Source: Sipunculus nudus (Eukaryota > Annelida > Sipuncula > Golfingiida > Sipunculidae). Taken from it: DNA of 64,000 bases. The stretch is from positions 43,717,327 to 43,781,326 of the forward strand of contig CM049308.1 in the NCBI GenBank assembly GCA_026874595.1, written 5' to 3'. Numbering within the stretch: position 1 is the first letter of the stretch; each line of letters opens with the position of its first letter. The translations under genes and the position numbers were made by a program. Positions 19,933-31,890 of this stretch are shown here, one piece after another. The notes below the pieces were generated by a model. The model searched no databases. It was not told where the DNA came from and saw only the letters and a list, made by a program, of their open reading frames with translations.

Positions 19933-20199
19933 CATATAAAAAACTTTATAATACAAATGGTATTTAGTAATATGTTTCTTAAAGGGTTTGGGTCAAATAC
20001 ATATTTGTATTTAAATACAGCTACATTGTGTATTTGTATTGCAAGACGAAGCCTTGAGATACTATGGTTTAGGCACTGTTGCGCTGCCGCAACTGCAGAG
20101 ATTTCGTTTGGACACTATTACTCAAAAAAATATTTCACAGATCTTTACAAAACTTGACATGTGCATAGATATGGGTGAGAGGACGAAACCTATTTAAAA

Positions 20200-20390
20200 T
20201 GGGGTCATGACCTTTACTGGGAGATTGACATTGACCTTTATAGGTCCATTTTTGGGAAAAAGCACACAAATTCTTAAATATCTCAAGAAATTTTACATGG
20301 ATTGATCCAAAAATCAACTTGAGTGAAGATCTTGGATAGTGTTGTCATGTACCAGAAACTGGTGGCGCCACCTGTTATCCTTTTCTTGTT
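20200..20390 (+). repeat. Isolated core module with GGTGGCGCCACC palindrome
   Basis: A single module has an ATCTC box at 20280 and the perfect palindrome GGTGGC|GCCACC centred at 20366, exactly 86 bp later. The surrounding sequence ('acattgacctttataggtcc') does not match the other families in the window. The spacing matches theirs. Confidence 0.6.
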
Positions 20391-20494
20391 TTTTGTGCTG
20401 TTTAATACCCCCTTCATTGCCACTTAACAATACTGTGAGCATTATAAGTTAAAAAACTTATGGACAGATTTCTTTTATATTATGCATATATATA

Positions 20495-21541
20495 CAGGGT
20501 TAGGAAAAACCAGGGTTTTAAGCATTAAACCTAGCCCAGTGGGTTTTAATGGGTAAACACAGTTTTTTTGGGGGTTTTACGGGTTTTATGGGCAATATAG
20601 TCTCAAATGGCAACTGACTGAACTCAAAATTTCTTGTACACGCTTGGGAAATACTGTGATCAGTATGCTTCTGTGCTTTAAAATATATATAACTATATAA
20701 ATATAAATGATATATAACTGAAATTGATGATATATAGCAGTTATAATGATAATTAAAATAAATCAGGAGGTTTTAAGATGGAATATAAACCTACCGTACT
20801 TTGTAACTCCCATTATTTCAATCATATTTCTATCTGAATCTATCGTTTGTATTATTAAATGATTTTGAAATCTTTTCTTTGTATCAATGAAAGATTGAAA
20901 GTTGATGGATTACTTATTGGGTGTGTACAAAAACTGGCTAACTGGTTGACACAAGATGGTTATGGCTGCCAAGTGTCAACTGATTGGCAGTATGTACATG
21001 TATAGGATACCACACAGGTGAAGCCACAGTGACACCTCAGTGCTAGCGTCATACACATCCAATCTTCTGTATGCCAGCCAGCTGTAGAACTGTTTTTCTG
21101 AACTTTGGCTACATACAAAACAATATTTGCAATCAACTTGGAGTACAACATGCTGCAAAGCTTGTGACCCGCTATCATGCCTTTTGTGGACAATTTGAAC
21201 TTGACTGGTAGCAGTTTATATAAAACAGTTTGAACATAATGCATGATGTATCATAATAGCATTGGCGCATGACACAATTCCTTGCTTGTGTGCTTCTTCA
21301 TTAATACTTGTGATGTTGCTCATCTATTGGTATTATCTTATTTCATGGACAATAGTTTTTCCTCTTTATTTGATTATATGCATTTTATGCAGCGATTCTG
21401 AGATTGAAAAGAATGCTTCTAGAAAAGCCCAAATCATATTGCCCATTAAAACCCGCCTGTGGGTTTAAGGCCCATTGCCCGCCCGGGTAATAAGGGGTAT
21501 TACCCGCCCGGGTATTACCCGCCCAACCCTGTGCATATTCA
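20495..21541. mobile_element. ~1 kb TIR element beginning CAGGGTT
   Basis: The left end (20495-20602) reads CAGGGTTAGG ... GGGTTTTATGGGCAATAT. The right end (21430-21541), reverse-complemented, reads CAGGGTTGGGCGGG ... GGGTTTTAATGGGCAATAT. These are inverted repeats of ~100 bp with internal TACCCGCCCGGG iterations on the right. TGCATAT lies on both flanks (20483 and 21542) and could be part of a target duplication. A CAGGG start is compatible with hAT-type elements, but no transposase is visible in the ~800 bp interior. Confidence 0.6.
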
Positions 21542-21596
21542 TGGGGTCTGGGATGATGTATTTTTAAATTGGGGTCATGACCTCTCCTGTGAGAGT

Positions 21597-23990
21597 GGGT
21601 CTTTGCGACTGCGTTCCGTTGAGAAATTAAGGAAAAACCTCAATTTTTTATTAAAAAACTATTTTCACACTTCAGGACTGCCTAATATCAAAACGACTCA
21701 CCTGTTTTTCCTCATATTTACCATAAATATTCCTCTATATAGTTCCTATGTACATGCCAGAAATTATGTCTGTATTATATAATTTAAAAAAGTTATGGGC
21801 CCAAACATAATGCATTTTGTAAAAAATCAGGAAAGATATTTGATCACTTAACACAAAACATGTTAAAGCTATGGACTTTTTTTTCCAGTAATATAACTTT
21901 AATTAATCAAAATTAAATTGTATACCCAAAATTAGATCAAAATCTTAAATTTTTTAAAATATTAACAAAAATAAAAAATTGGTACCTTAAATTTAGCCCA
22001 ACTTTGACCATGGCACGTTTTTTTTTCCTGTAAGTACTGTGGATTTAATTTTCACAGCATGTTTTTGGTAGCACTTTGTTTGTTAACACCTAAAATTTGA
22101 AACCAGTTGATCAAAAACTGTAGATTTTATTCAAGTTTTCAAACACCATGTAACATTGTTTACATCAAGCTAGTGTTATGCAGTGTGCAAGAGCTCAGCT
22201 CCCCAGCTTCAGCTCTCAGTTCCTAAAATTTGGCATACAATTAGATGTCTCCAAAATCCCCTACCATGCCAAGAATTTGGTCACTAGGACTTACTACCTT
22301 CGAGATATTAATGAAAAACTTCAATTTTCCATTAAAAACCCATTGTTACACTTCAAGACTGCCTAATATCAAAACAACTGATCAGACTTTAATCATATAT
22401 AATATACATATTTTTCTATACATTCTCTATGCACATGCCAGAAATGATGTCAGTATTGCGTAATTGTTTTAAGTTATGGGCCAAAACATAATGCACAATA
22501 TATTTACTCCCTTAACAAGGAGATTGCTGAAGCTAGAGATTTTTTTGTCAGGGATGTAACATTATTTAATCAAGATTCAATTAAATACCTAAAATTAGTC
22601 CTGAGTTTTTCAAATTTTATAAGTTATTAGTATAAATATAAAATTAGTACCTTAAATTTTGCTCAAATTTGACCATGGCACGTTTGTTTCCTGTGAGCAC
22701 TGTTGATATAATTTTCATGTCATGCACACATAAGGATTTCAGCTTTTTAGTTTAGAAAGCTGAAAGAAATTGGCCAAAAATTGTAGCTTTTATTAATGTT
22801 TTTATGAGACCCTGTCAGACTTTGGCCCTCTCCAGCCCCTCTTGAGTCACCTGTATGTTGACCTTGTTGAACTTTCAGCAAATTATGCATGCTTGGGGCG
22901 AGGCATAAACTTGGGCTCCAGGCAGCTTATTATATAATGGCCAGCCACACAGTTGATCCAGGTGTCCAACCCAACTCATCTAGTAGTTTTAACCAACAAC
23001 ATAACAATAAACAATAAATTAATAAATTTTTATTGTTTTTTAATAACAAATTAAAGAAAAATAGAAAAGGAATTTGTTAGTTTATAATAACAGGAAATTA
23101 ACTTGCAGTTACTGATGATATAAGAATCTTGTATCGATGGATAGAATGTCACGTATTCCAAATAACACCATGCAGTCACCTATGGTATTTTTCAGTTCAA
23201 TTTTAATGATAAAAAAGTAAATCATATTATTCATTACTAATGATTGGGGATCATATGAAGGAAAGTAATGATGGACAAAGATGCAGTTGATAATATTAAT
23301 CTAGATTCCTACTGTGTCTAGTGTGTACATTGAAGCCATAAAACCAGGTACTTATGATCATTATTTAAATGTGTTAATTTTGTATATTCTGGATACTCAA
23401 CATCATTGTTTGGTGAAAACTGAATAAATACCCGACATGGTGCGAATAATTTGCAATTGTATTTAAATACGAATATGAATATGTACTCCATTATAAAATT
23501 TCTTGCATACAGAATGGGAATTCAGGTAAAAATGAAAGTATATGAATACCAGTGCAAATACTTTCAAAATGTATTCATGAATGCATTCATGAATATATTC
23601 TTTAATATTATTTTAATAATCATTTCAGTTATAATTTATTTAAAAAAATCATAAGATTCTCTTATTATTTTTAATAAAAATTATATTTGGGACAATATTT
23701 GTAATTTTTTTAATTTATAGTTAAACTCTTATATTATATGTTCTGCTTATAAGTTATATGGCCAAGTCAAAATCTGTGTGACAATAGTACTCCATTTGTT
23801 AATAAAATAAATGAAATCAATCCTCTTCCCTGTCTCCAAAGATACTATCAAAATCATACATAAGCTAAACAACAACAACTCATAATACAGCTTATATTTA
23901 TTACCACACAAAACCAGCACGTGAATCATATCTAAATCAAATTTTTTTATCATATGTAACAGCTGAGCGCCGTGACCCATAGGTCCCTTG
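21597..23990 (+). mobile_element. AGCTCAG-family repeat, 5'-truncated copy
   Basis: This copy is collinear with 40050-42479 and 53000-55388, from 'gggtctttgcgactgcgttc' to the 3' terminus 'aacagctgagcgccgtgacc' + CATAGGTCCCTTG at 23990, followed by T. The palindromic head is absent. It contains no gene. The scattered 60-77 codon frames are copies of those in the other repeats. Confidence 0.9.
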
Positions 23991-24402
23991 TTTTTTGTGT
24001 GGTGTCCATCTGTACATTTGTTTTAGATGAAAATGGCTCATATCTGAGGAGTCCTTCAATGTGTTGGTCTCCAATTTGGCATATGCATCCATCTTGGAGA
24101 GTCTTCTCGTCAACCAGACTGGTGGCACCACCTACCTTACCATTTTTATAATATAAATTTATCCCCTTTCCATAATAGTGATTCTCTGTATTGGCTCCAA
24201 TATTTGGTGAAAAATTTTTTTCTCAAGTTTATAGATGTTCCATATTCACTTGCCAAGTGTCAGTATATGCTGCTGAAGATGCGGGGGACTTTTCTTTATT
24301 TCCTTAAAGAGAGGATTAATTGTCTGGCAATACTATGGCACCTGCAGTGCTAAGAAATATCTAGTTGTATTTGCATTTGTGTTGTGTAAAATGATGATAT
24401 TT

Positions 24403-25515
24403 GTATCTGCCAAAACAGAGTTTTGCAGATTTGCCGGCCGCCGCTGCCGACATGGTGTCCATGTGAACTGCTGTGCCCCGATTTTGTTTTGAACTCTGAC
24501 CTTTCCTCCCTGCCCAGCATCCATTTGTGCGTCTGTTTCCATACATAAACCCACATATCTCGGGAACCGTTTGACCGATCAGGAAAAAATTTGTACAAAT
24601 GTAGCCCTTGGATAGCTTTATAACATACACAAAAAATGGTGGCGCCACCTGCAACCATGTTTGCACAGTGTTCATCTGTTCATCTGCCATGGGTTAAAAT
24701 TACTCATATCTCTGGAGTGGTTTTGCTAATTCACCTGAAATATTGCATGCGTATACATCCTGGACAGCTTTCTTGATTTTATGACAGATGGCACCACCTA
24801 CATTCTAGTTTACGCTGCAGACATCCAAGCTCATATCTCAGGAACCGTTTGACCAATTGGGCCAAAATTTTGCATGTGTATATATCTCACATAGCTCTTT
24901 ATCATACACGAAACTGGAGGGGCCACCTGCAACCATTTTTGCACAGTGTCTGTCTGTTTGTCTGCCATGGGCTAAAATCACTCAAATCTCTATAGTGGTT
25001 TGACCAAATTACCTGTAATTCTGCCTAAAAATTTTGCGTGTTTATACATCTTGGATAGCTTTCTCGATGTTTTAGCAGGTGGCGCCACCTACATTTATGT
25101 TAACGCTGCAGACATTCAGGCTTATATCTCAGTACCTGTTGGAAATATCCCCCTGCAATTTTGCGTGTGTATAGATCTCAAATAGCTCGTAATCATACAC
25201 AAAATTGGTGGTGCGACCTGCCACCATTTTTGCACAAGTCCTCCTATTTGTCTGCTGTGGGATAAAATCACTCATATACATGTAGTGGTTTGACCTTTTG
25301 CCTAAAATTTTGCATATGTATACAACTTGGACAGCTTTCTGGATTTGTGGTAGGTGGCGCAACCTACATACACATTTCGGCTGCAGACATCCATGCTAAT
25401 ATGCAACACACCTCACTCTTATTTCCCCTTGCCACTCAATCCATGCCTCACTTAACCCGTTCCACTCTGATTTAGGCAGATACAAATAGTCGCTCGTGGA
25501 CTACCCGTATTCTAG
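24403..25515 (+). mobile_element. GTATCCG-family HINE-like element, complete
   Basis: It starts after T with GTATCTGCCAAAACAGAG (a palindromic head related to GTATCCGCC...GGCGGATAC). Four ATCTC-to-GGTGGCGCCACC modules follow. The 3' end shows TTTAGGCAGATAC (subterminal inverted repeat), 'aaatagtcgctcgtggactac' (hairpin), then CCGTATT and CTAG at 25515, followed by T. The element is 1113 bp and has no gene. Confidence 0.8.
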
Positions 25516-25685
25516 TTGTATTTGTACTTGGCCTCCGTATTAGATGTATTTAAACCAATACAAAACAAATTCTTGTAAATGCATTGGCCGCATGCAGGAC
25601 CACCGGACATATTAGCATGAATGTATTGTTCCCAGGATCAAAATGAATGTTCCCGCCATGTTGGACTTAATGGACATCATTTTTT
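25516..25685. other. Short intron segment between two repeats
   Basis: About 170 bp of unassigned sequence, beginning TTGTATTTGTACTTGG, which resembles the sequence just left of the element at 24362. Confidence 0.4.
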
Positions 25686-26467
25686 AGCTCAGCTGACTTA
25701 AAGTCATCTGTGCTATAGTCATGGTCCATTGTCTGTGGTCTGTCTGTCCGTCCATCTGTCCCTTAGACTTGCACACTTTGAAACCGTTAGACCTACAAAT
25801 TGAAAATTTGGCATACTGTTAGATGTCCCCAATATCTCCTACCAAACCAATTATAGTTATAGGCCCAACCATAATAAGATATTTACTCACTTAACATAAC
25901 TGTTGAAGCTAGAGACTTTTCTTCAGGTATTTAACTATATTTTATCAAGATTCAATTGTATACCCAAAATTAGATTTAAATTTTGTAAATGTTTTAAGTT
26001 ATTAGTATAAATGTAAAATCAGTACCTTAAATTTTTCCCATCTTTGACCATGGCATATATCCTGTAACTGCTGTGGATTTAATTTTCACAGCATGTTACT
26101 ATAAGCATTTCATATGTTAACATCTGAAATTTGAAATCAGTTGATCAAAAACTGTAGATTTTATTCAAGTTTTCAAGCACCATATAAAGTATTGTTTTGA
26201 TCAAGCAAGTGTTATGCAGTTTGCTGGAGCTTAGCTCCCCAGCTTCCCAGGCCAGCTCTCAGCTCCAAAAATTTGGCATACAATTAGATATCCCCCAAAT
26301 CCCCTACCATCCCAAAAGTTTGGTCACTAGAACTTCATTCCTTTGAGATATTAAGAAAAAACTTCAATTTTCCATTAAAAACCCATTGTTACACTTCAAG
26401 ACTGCCTAATATCAAAACCACCGATCTGATTTTGATCGTATATAATAAACTTGTTCTTCTACTCATT
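25686..26467 (+). mobile_element. AGCTCAG-family repeat, left part, interrupted by nested insertion
   Basis: The head AGCTCAGCTGACTTAAAGTC and 'gtccgtccatctgtccc' are followed by AGCTCAG-family body sequence. The body breaks at 26467 inside the block that in other copies reads 'ctatacattctctatgcaca'. The family sequence resumes at 28194 with TTTTCTATGCACATGCCAG. Compared with full copies, part of the internal body is deleted. Confidence 0.85.
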
Positions 26468-28193
26468 GTATCCGCCAAAACAGAGTTTTGCAGATACTAT
26501 GTTTTCAGCTGCACGCCGCCGCGTAGGTTTCCGGAGAACTCCTCTGTAACCACTGGGCGGAATTTTACGAAACCCGGGATTATGTTCGGGTCACATGTGA
26601 ACTGCTGCGCCCCGATTTTGTTTTGACCTCTGACCTTTCCTCTGCGCTCTGCGTCCGTTTGTGCGTCTGTTTCCACACATAAACCCACATATCTCGGGAA
26701 CCGTTTGACGGATCAGGAAAATTTTTTCGCACAAATGTAGCCCTTGGAGAGCTTTATAACATACACAAAAAATGGTGGCGCCCCCTGCAACCATGTTTGC
26801 ATAGTGTCCATCTGTTTGTCTGCCTTGGGTTAAAATCACTCATATCTCTGCAGTGACTTGACTAATTCACCTGAAATTTGGCATGCGTATACATCCTGGA
26901 TGGCTTTTCTGATTTTGTGACAGGTGGCGCCACCTACATTCATGTTTACGCTGCAGACATCCAAGCTCATATCTCGGGAACCGTTTGACCGATCAGGAAA
27001 ATTTTTTTGCACAAATGTAGCCCTTAGAGAGCTTTATAACATACACAAAAAATGGTGGCGCCACCTGCAACCATGTTTGCACAGTGTCCATCTGTTCATC
27101 TGCCTTGGGTTAAAATCACTCATATCTCTGCAGTGACTTGACTAATTCACCTGAAATTTGGCATGCGTATACATCCTGGATAGCTTTTCTGATTTTGTGA
27201 CAGGTGGCGCCACCTACATTCACGTTTACGCTGCAGACATCCAAGCTCATATCTCGGGAACCGTTTGACCGATCAGGAAAATTTTTTCGCACAAATGTAG
27301 CCCTTGGAGAGCTTTATAACATACACAAAAAATGGCGGCGCCACCTGCAACCATGTTTGCACAGTGTCCATCTGTTTGTCTGCCTTGGGTTAAAATCACT
27401 CATATCTCTGCAGTGACTTGACTAATTCACCTGAAATTTGGCATGCGTTTACATTCTGGATAGCTTTTCTGATTTTATGACAGGTGGCGCCACCTACATT
27501 CACATTTACGCTGCAGACATCCAAGCTCATATCTCGGGAACCGTTTGACCGATCAGGAAAATTTTTTTGCACAAATGTAGCCCTTGGAGAGCTTTATAAC
27601 ATACGCAAAACTTGTGGCGCCACCTGCAGCCATTTTTGCACAGCTCCTGTCTGTTTGTCTGCCATGGGATAAAATCACTCATATCTCGGCAGTGGTTTGA
27701 CATATCTGGCTAAAAGTTTGCAGGTTTATACATCCCCGACAGCTCTCTTGATTTTATGACAGGTGGAGCCACCTGCATTCTAGTTTATGCAGCAGACATC
27801 CAAGCTCATATCTTGGGAACCGTTTGACCGATTCGGCAAAAGATTTGCATGTGTATAGTTCTCACATAGCTCTTTATCATACGCAAAACTGGTGCCGTCA
27901 CCTGCAACCAATTTTGCTCAGCGTCCATCTGATTGTCTGCCATGGGCTAAAATCACTCATATACATGTAGTGGTTTGACTTATCTGCCTTAAATTTTGCA
28001 TATGTATACAACTGGGATGGCTTTCTGGATTTTGTGGTAGGGGGGCAACCTTCATACACAATTTGGCTGCAGACATCCATGCTAATATGCAACACTCTAT
28101 TTCCCCTTGCCACTTTATCCATGCCTCACTTCACCCGTTCCACTCTGATTTAGGCGGATACACGTAGTCGCTTGTCGACTACCCGTATTCTAG
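26468..28193 (+). mobile_element. GTATCCG-family HINE-like element nested in an AGCTCAG-family repeat
   Basis: It begins GTATCCGCCAAAACAGAG (head palindrome with GTTTTG...GCAGATAC). It ends with GGCGGATAC (subterminal inverted repeat to GTATCCGCC), then the hairpin GTAGTCG-CTTGT-CGACTAC, CCGTATT and CTAG (28193). It is flanked by T on both sides without target duplication. The core contains an exact 280 bp tandem unit repeated at 26924, 27204 and 27484. Each unit consists of two half-modules, each ending in GGTGGCGCCACCT. The total is 1726 bp. Confidence 0.92.
26640..27760 (+). repeat. 280 bp tandem core (about four units) of the GTATCCG element
   Basis: CAGGTGGCGCCACCTACATT recurs at 26921, 27201 and 27481, a constant 280 bp. 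The other half-module, ATGGTGGCGCCACCTGCAAC or a variant, recurs near 26773, 27053, 27333 and 27613. Units are nearly identical, so expansion was recent. The overlapping 62-70 codon frames are produced by the repeat. Confidence 0.95.
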
Positions 28194-28590
28194 TTTTCTA
28201 TGCACATGCCAGAAATGATGTCAGTATTGCATTATTGTTTTAATTTATGTGTCCGAACATAATGCACTTTGTAAAAAATCAAGAAATATATAAACTCCCT
28301 TTTACATGAGAATTGCTGAAGCTAGAGATTTTTTTTTGTCAGGGATATAAAATATTATTTAATCAAGATTCAATTGTATACCCAAAATTAGTTCTGAACT
28401 TTTTTCAAATTTTATAAGTTATTAGCATAAATAAAAAAATCAGTACCTTAAATTTTTCCTAACTTTGACCATAGCACGTTTCCTTACTGTCAGCACTGTT
28501 GATATAATTTTCATATCATGCAGAAATAAGGATTTCAGCTTGTTTGTTTTGAAAGTTGAAGGAAATTGGCCAAAAACTGTAATTTATATT
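28194..28590 (+). mobile_element. AGCTCAG-family repeat, right part after nested insertion
   Basis: The sequence resumes at TTTTCTATGCACATGCCAG and continues through 'ctgaaggaaattggccaaaaa' as in 22440-22790. It then breaks off where the AGCGAACC-family head begins. Confidence 0.85.
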
Positions 28591-29100
28591 AGCGAACCTG
28601 TGAGCTAATGCGATGGTCTGGCATCGTCCGGTGTCAGTACTTTAACCCATACTATCTGGAAAACAACAGGAGCTAGCATCACAAAATTTTATTTAATAAA
28701 ATTAGCCATTTGAAAAAACTCTATCGGATTTTGCTTATTTTTTGGTTAACTGCATTTTCTTAGATTTTATAGGGAAAAAGCTAAAAAAAACTTTAAAAAT
28801 CTTCTTCTCAGAAACAGTCCTGCCAAATTGTTTAATATTTCACTGAAATAATCCCTCATACCTTCTCTCTCAAGTTTGTTTGAATGGTTCAAGTTCGGTG
28901 AATTTTGGCTGAGTTACAGGAAGTTGAACTTAGTCATCTTTCAAGAAAAGCATACTAAAATTAATATAAATATAAATTCTTTCACAGTATCAGTTCAGTT
29001 TTGCTTTAAACAAAAACTTCCCAGCAAAACCATCCCAACATATTTTAAAGGGAAGAAGCTATTTTTCGCGTTAAATCAACATGCTTTATAGGTGATTACC
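28591..29100 (+). mobile_element. AGCGAACC-family repeat
   Basis: The head AGCGAACCTGTGAGCTAATG, preceded by T, is followed by 'cgatggtctggcatcgtccg' and 'actatctggaaaacaacagg'. The block 'ctcaagtttgtttgaatggt' is also present. These blocks recur at 36154, 45202 and 59658. This copy lacks the later GGTGGCGCCACC module. The 3' end is not defined. Confidence 0.8.
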
Positions 29101-29377
29101 TGTAGGCCCCTTTAACAGTGTTAAGTGATTTTAAATCATAAGAAGAACCAACACAGATACACAGCCTTGATCAAGAGATTACAGAATATCAACCTGGACC
29201 TCACTGAGAGCAGATTAAGTTTACTGGTATTTCTTTTTTCCTGATTGAAAACTTGAATTTGAATTAGATCCAGTGAAATAGAATTGCCATAAGAAAACTT
29301 TAGCTTTACTGATATGCTTGATCTTATTTCTTATTTGTGGCCTTTTGATTTTGTTTTTTATTTTGATTTTTTTTCAG
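29101..29377 (+). other. End of ZFPL1 intron 1 with strong 3' splice site
   Basis: This unassigned intron sequence ends in a long T-rich tract and TTTTTTTTCAG (29367-29377), a strong acceptor for exon 2. Confidence 0.7.
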
Positions 29378-29498
29378 TGCATAGTTCAGTCATACCTACA
29401 GTGGCTGCAGGACAGTGATTACGATCCAAGATGTAGGTTGTGTGAGCAAAACCTCTCTGATGATCAGATTGGGGAATGTGTCAGACTTGTGTGCTATG
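29378..29498 (+). CDS. ZFPL1: ZFPL1 coding exon 2 (first half of RING-like domain)
   Basis: The exon encodes residues 35-74 plus the first base of codon 75. [17 protein letters not shown] is almost invariant in ZFPL1. It then reads [20 protein letters not shown], then VCY. Cys53 and Cys56 are the first RING-like zinc pair and Cys73 the third ligand. The acceptor is TTTTCAG|TGC and the donor TATG|GTAAGT, phase 1. The frame joins cleanly to exon 1 (NHPK|CIVQ). Confidence 0.95.
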
Positions 29499-29751
29499 GT
29501 AAGTTTCACCTTTACTTTGCATATATTTGTACAATTACACCCCCTGCATCAAAAATTACCTTTTTAGCCAAAAATTATGTAATTTTCATGCTTTTCCCGG
29601 ATCATATTGAAATTTTTATAGAGACATACAGAAAAGGTAAAAAATAAAAACCGCCCGCCCGACTGATTTCTGAAAAAGTGCCTGAGAACCATACCTTATT
29701 TTTTTTGCCTAAGGTGATAGTTTTATATTGTCACAAATGGTTTTCAGTTTA
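29499..29751. other. Start of ZFPL1 intron 2
   Basis: No repeat or coding feature is recognised. The reading frame continuing from exon 2 runs into a stop soon after the donor. Confidence 0.5.
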
Positions 29752-30060
29752 AGCTCAGCTGACTTTTTAATTAACTGAGCTATAGCGATAGTCCTTTGTA
29801 CATCAGCTGTCTGTCTGTCCATATGTTGTGCATCTGTCTGTCCATTAGACAGGCATTTTTTTTAACCGTTTGACTTACGAATAAAAATTTTGGCATATTG
29901 TTAGATGTCCCCAAAATCTCCTTCCAAACTGAAAACTGGGTGCCCAACTTTGACCATGGCACATTTTTTTCCTGTAAGTAAATTTGATTTAATTTTCACA
30001 GCAGGTACAAATAAGGTTTGAATCTGTTAAATTCTGAAATTTGAAAATAAAAGCTCAAAC
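29752..30060 (+). mobile_element. AGCTCAG-family repeat fragment (head plus short body)
   Basis: The head AGCTCAGCTGACTTTTTAAT...ACTGAGCTATAGC keeps the palindrome arms AGCTCAG / CTGAGCT. Then come 'gtctgtctgtccat', 'ggcatattgttagatgtccc' and 'caactttgaccatggcacat', all family blocks in the family order. Most of the body is deleted between them. Confidence 0.75.
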
Positions 30061-31615
30061 AGGGTTTGTGTGCGGTCTTACAGGTGTCTTTATTTTCATT
30101 TTGCAAAAATAAGGCCTTAAAAAGTCTTACATTTCTTACATTTTAGAGGATAGGTCTGATAAAAGTCTTACTTTTTGTTTCACAGAAACTGAATCAATTT
30201 TATTTCAGTTTTGAATCGTGACACAGGCAAATAAATGGATACCATAAACCTGAAAGTAGCTTCTAGAAACTATGACTTTAACATGAAAGAGTTGAATCCT
30301 AAAATATCATCTGTGTTTTTTTTTTTTTTATTTCATGAATGCTGTGCAGGTTCATGTGTCTTCATGTATGAATATTGACAGCACTTAGAAAGTTAATTAT
30401 TTTGCTGGTCATACATAAGGATAAAGCAGGGCCTGTATTTGTTTTATGAGCTGGTGTACAGAAGATGCTATAGTGATTTTTAAACCAGCCAGCATTAACA
30501 GGCCTATATATATTACCCTGTACCAGAACACGGCATGAACTCTGTATATACAACTGACTCATCTGTAACTCTCTAGGCTCTTTGTGCATACGTCGGCATT
30601 CTGGTGTGCTGTATTGTTCCAGGAACGATGTCGAATGGGATTTGACACAAGTTTTGAAAGTTGGTCCCCATCAAAGTTAATAAATTTGAATATTTATACA
30701 ACAGTCTTGTGAAATATTGCCTTGACAAATTTGCCTCCTTGTGGTCAAGGACATCTTTTCGGGCTAATATGACCATTGTATATTTCACAGTTAATTTAAT
30801 TTACGGATGACTGTAAATTAGTTACAATGAATCATATTTTGTCAAATTTAAGGCATTAAACTTGGAGCTTGTTGCATGCTGCTTCTGAAAAGTGGAGTGC
30901 AGGAAAATTGATCGGTGTTGCCATTTCATGTATAGATGGGCGAGCTTACAGATAGCAAGTAATAAGTCTGCACTGTAAAATGTTTTAAATATTTAAGCAT
31001 TGAAATAATGGGCTATAATTGATTTGCAGATGCTCGTCTAATTTCTGTTGGCCTATAAAATGCATTCAAATAGGAAAATTCTTATTTACTTATTGTGCCC
31101 GCGTATGCAATGCAGAAGGAGTATTGGCCTACAATGGTGTCGCCAATGATGGACCTATAGGCTATATCACCAAATACTGTGTATCAAAGTGACCGAGTGA
31201 GATTTTTAAAAAAAATCATGAGATTTTACTTTTCAGCTTTATGTGAATTGTGTAATAACTAATAAAGTACAGATAACAAATAAAAAACTAAAATTTGTTT
31301 TATATGCTTTATTTAATCTCCAGTTTATTCCTTCGCAGGCTGTATAAAGTACCTAGTGTCGTTGTCTACATTTTGAGTCGCTACACTGCCCATATTAGTA
31401 TGAATAATAGTCTACCATAGATACACATATTGAGACCAGACACAGTCTCAATGGTCAAAATGTTGAAAAAAAAAATTAAATTTAAGTTCTGGAACTAAAT
31501 TCCCTCCAAAGAAAATGCATTCCCTAGGGTATGTTTTTCCTGTGTAGGCATTACCATATTGAACAGTATAACCGTGTCATTGATTCAGAATTTTATCAAT
31601 GTGTACAATTGGGGT
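30061..31615. other. Intron 2 stretch with no supported gene
   Basis: AT-rich. 'aagtcttacatttcttacat' and similar phrases near 30130-30180 are locally repetitive. Nothing resembles a coding exon with matching splice sites. Confidence 0.4.
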
Positions 31616-31890
31616 GTTTTTAAACACCAAAATGTAATGAAAAGTACTGCTAGTTACTGAATGTTACTGAAAAGTTACCAAAAAATTACCATTAACTGAG
31701 AAGCACCATAAAGAGACAAACTGTTATCATGTACTAAAAATTTTCTAAAAATCGACATAAAAAATACTGAAAAGTACTGAAAAGTTACTGAAGAGTCACT
31801 TTAGAGATACTGTAATGTACTGAAAAGTACTAAAAAGTTACCGAAAATTACTGAAAAAAAATCACCAAAAAGTAACTGAAAAGAGTATAC
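31616..31890 (+). repeat. Degenerate minisatellite of GTTACTGAAAA / GTACTGAAAA
   Basis: Short units AGTACTGAAAA, AGTTACTGAAA and AGTTACCAAAA recur at roughly 10-12 bp intervals around 31637-31690 and 31760-31885. Unrelated AT-rich sequence lies between the two patches. Confidence 0.7.

Noticed and set aside
24333-24690. Overlapping 73-109 codon frames on the - strand
   Set aside because: They are antisense of the GTATCCG element and reappear wherever the element does (26497-26839, 52622-52897, 59039-59260).
26924-27672. Three related frames spaced exactly 280 bp, starting MAPPTFTFTLQTSKLIS
   Set aside because: They come from the 280 bp tandem core of a non-coding element. The reading frame has no independent support and changes across other copies of the module.
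26640-27760. CRISPR-like regular repeat spacing
   Set aside because: The units are 280 bp and nearly identical throughout, with no short repeat/variable spacer pattern. The genome is eukaryotic.
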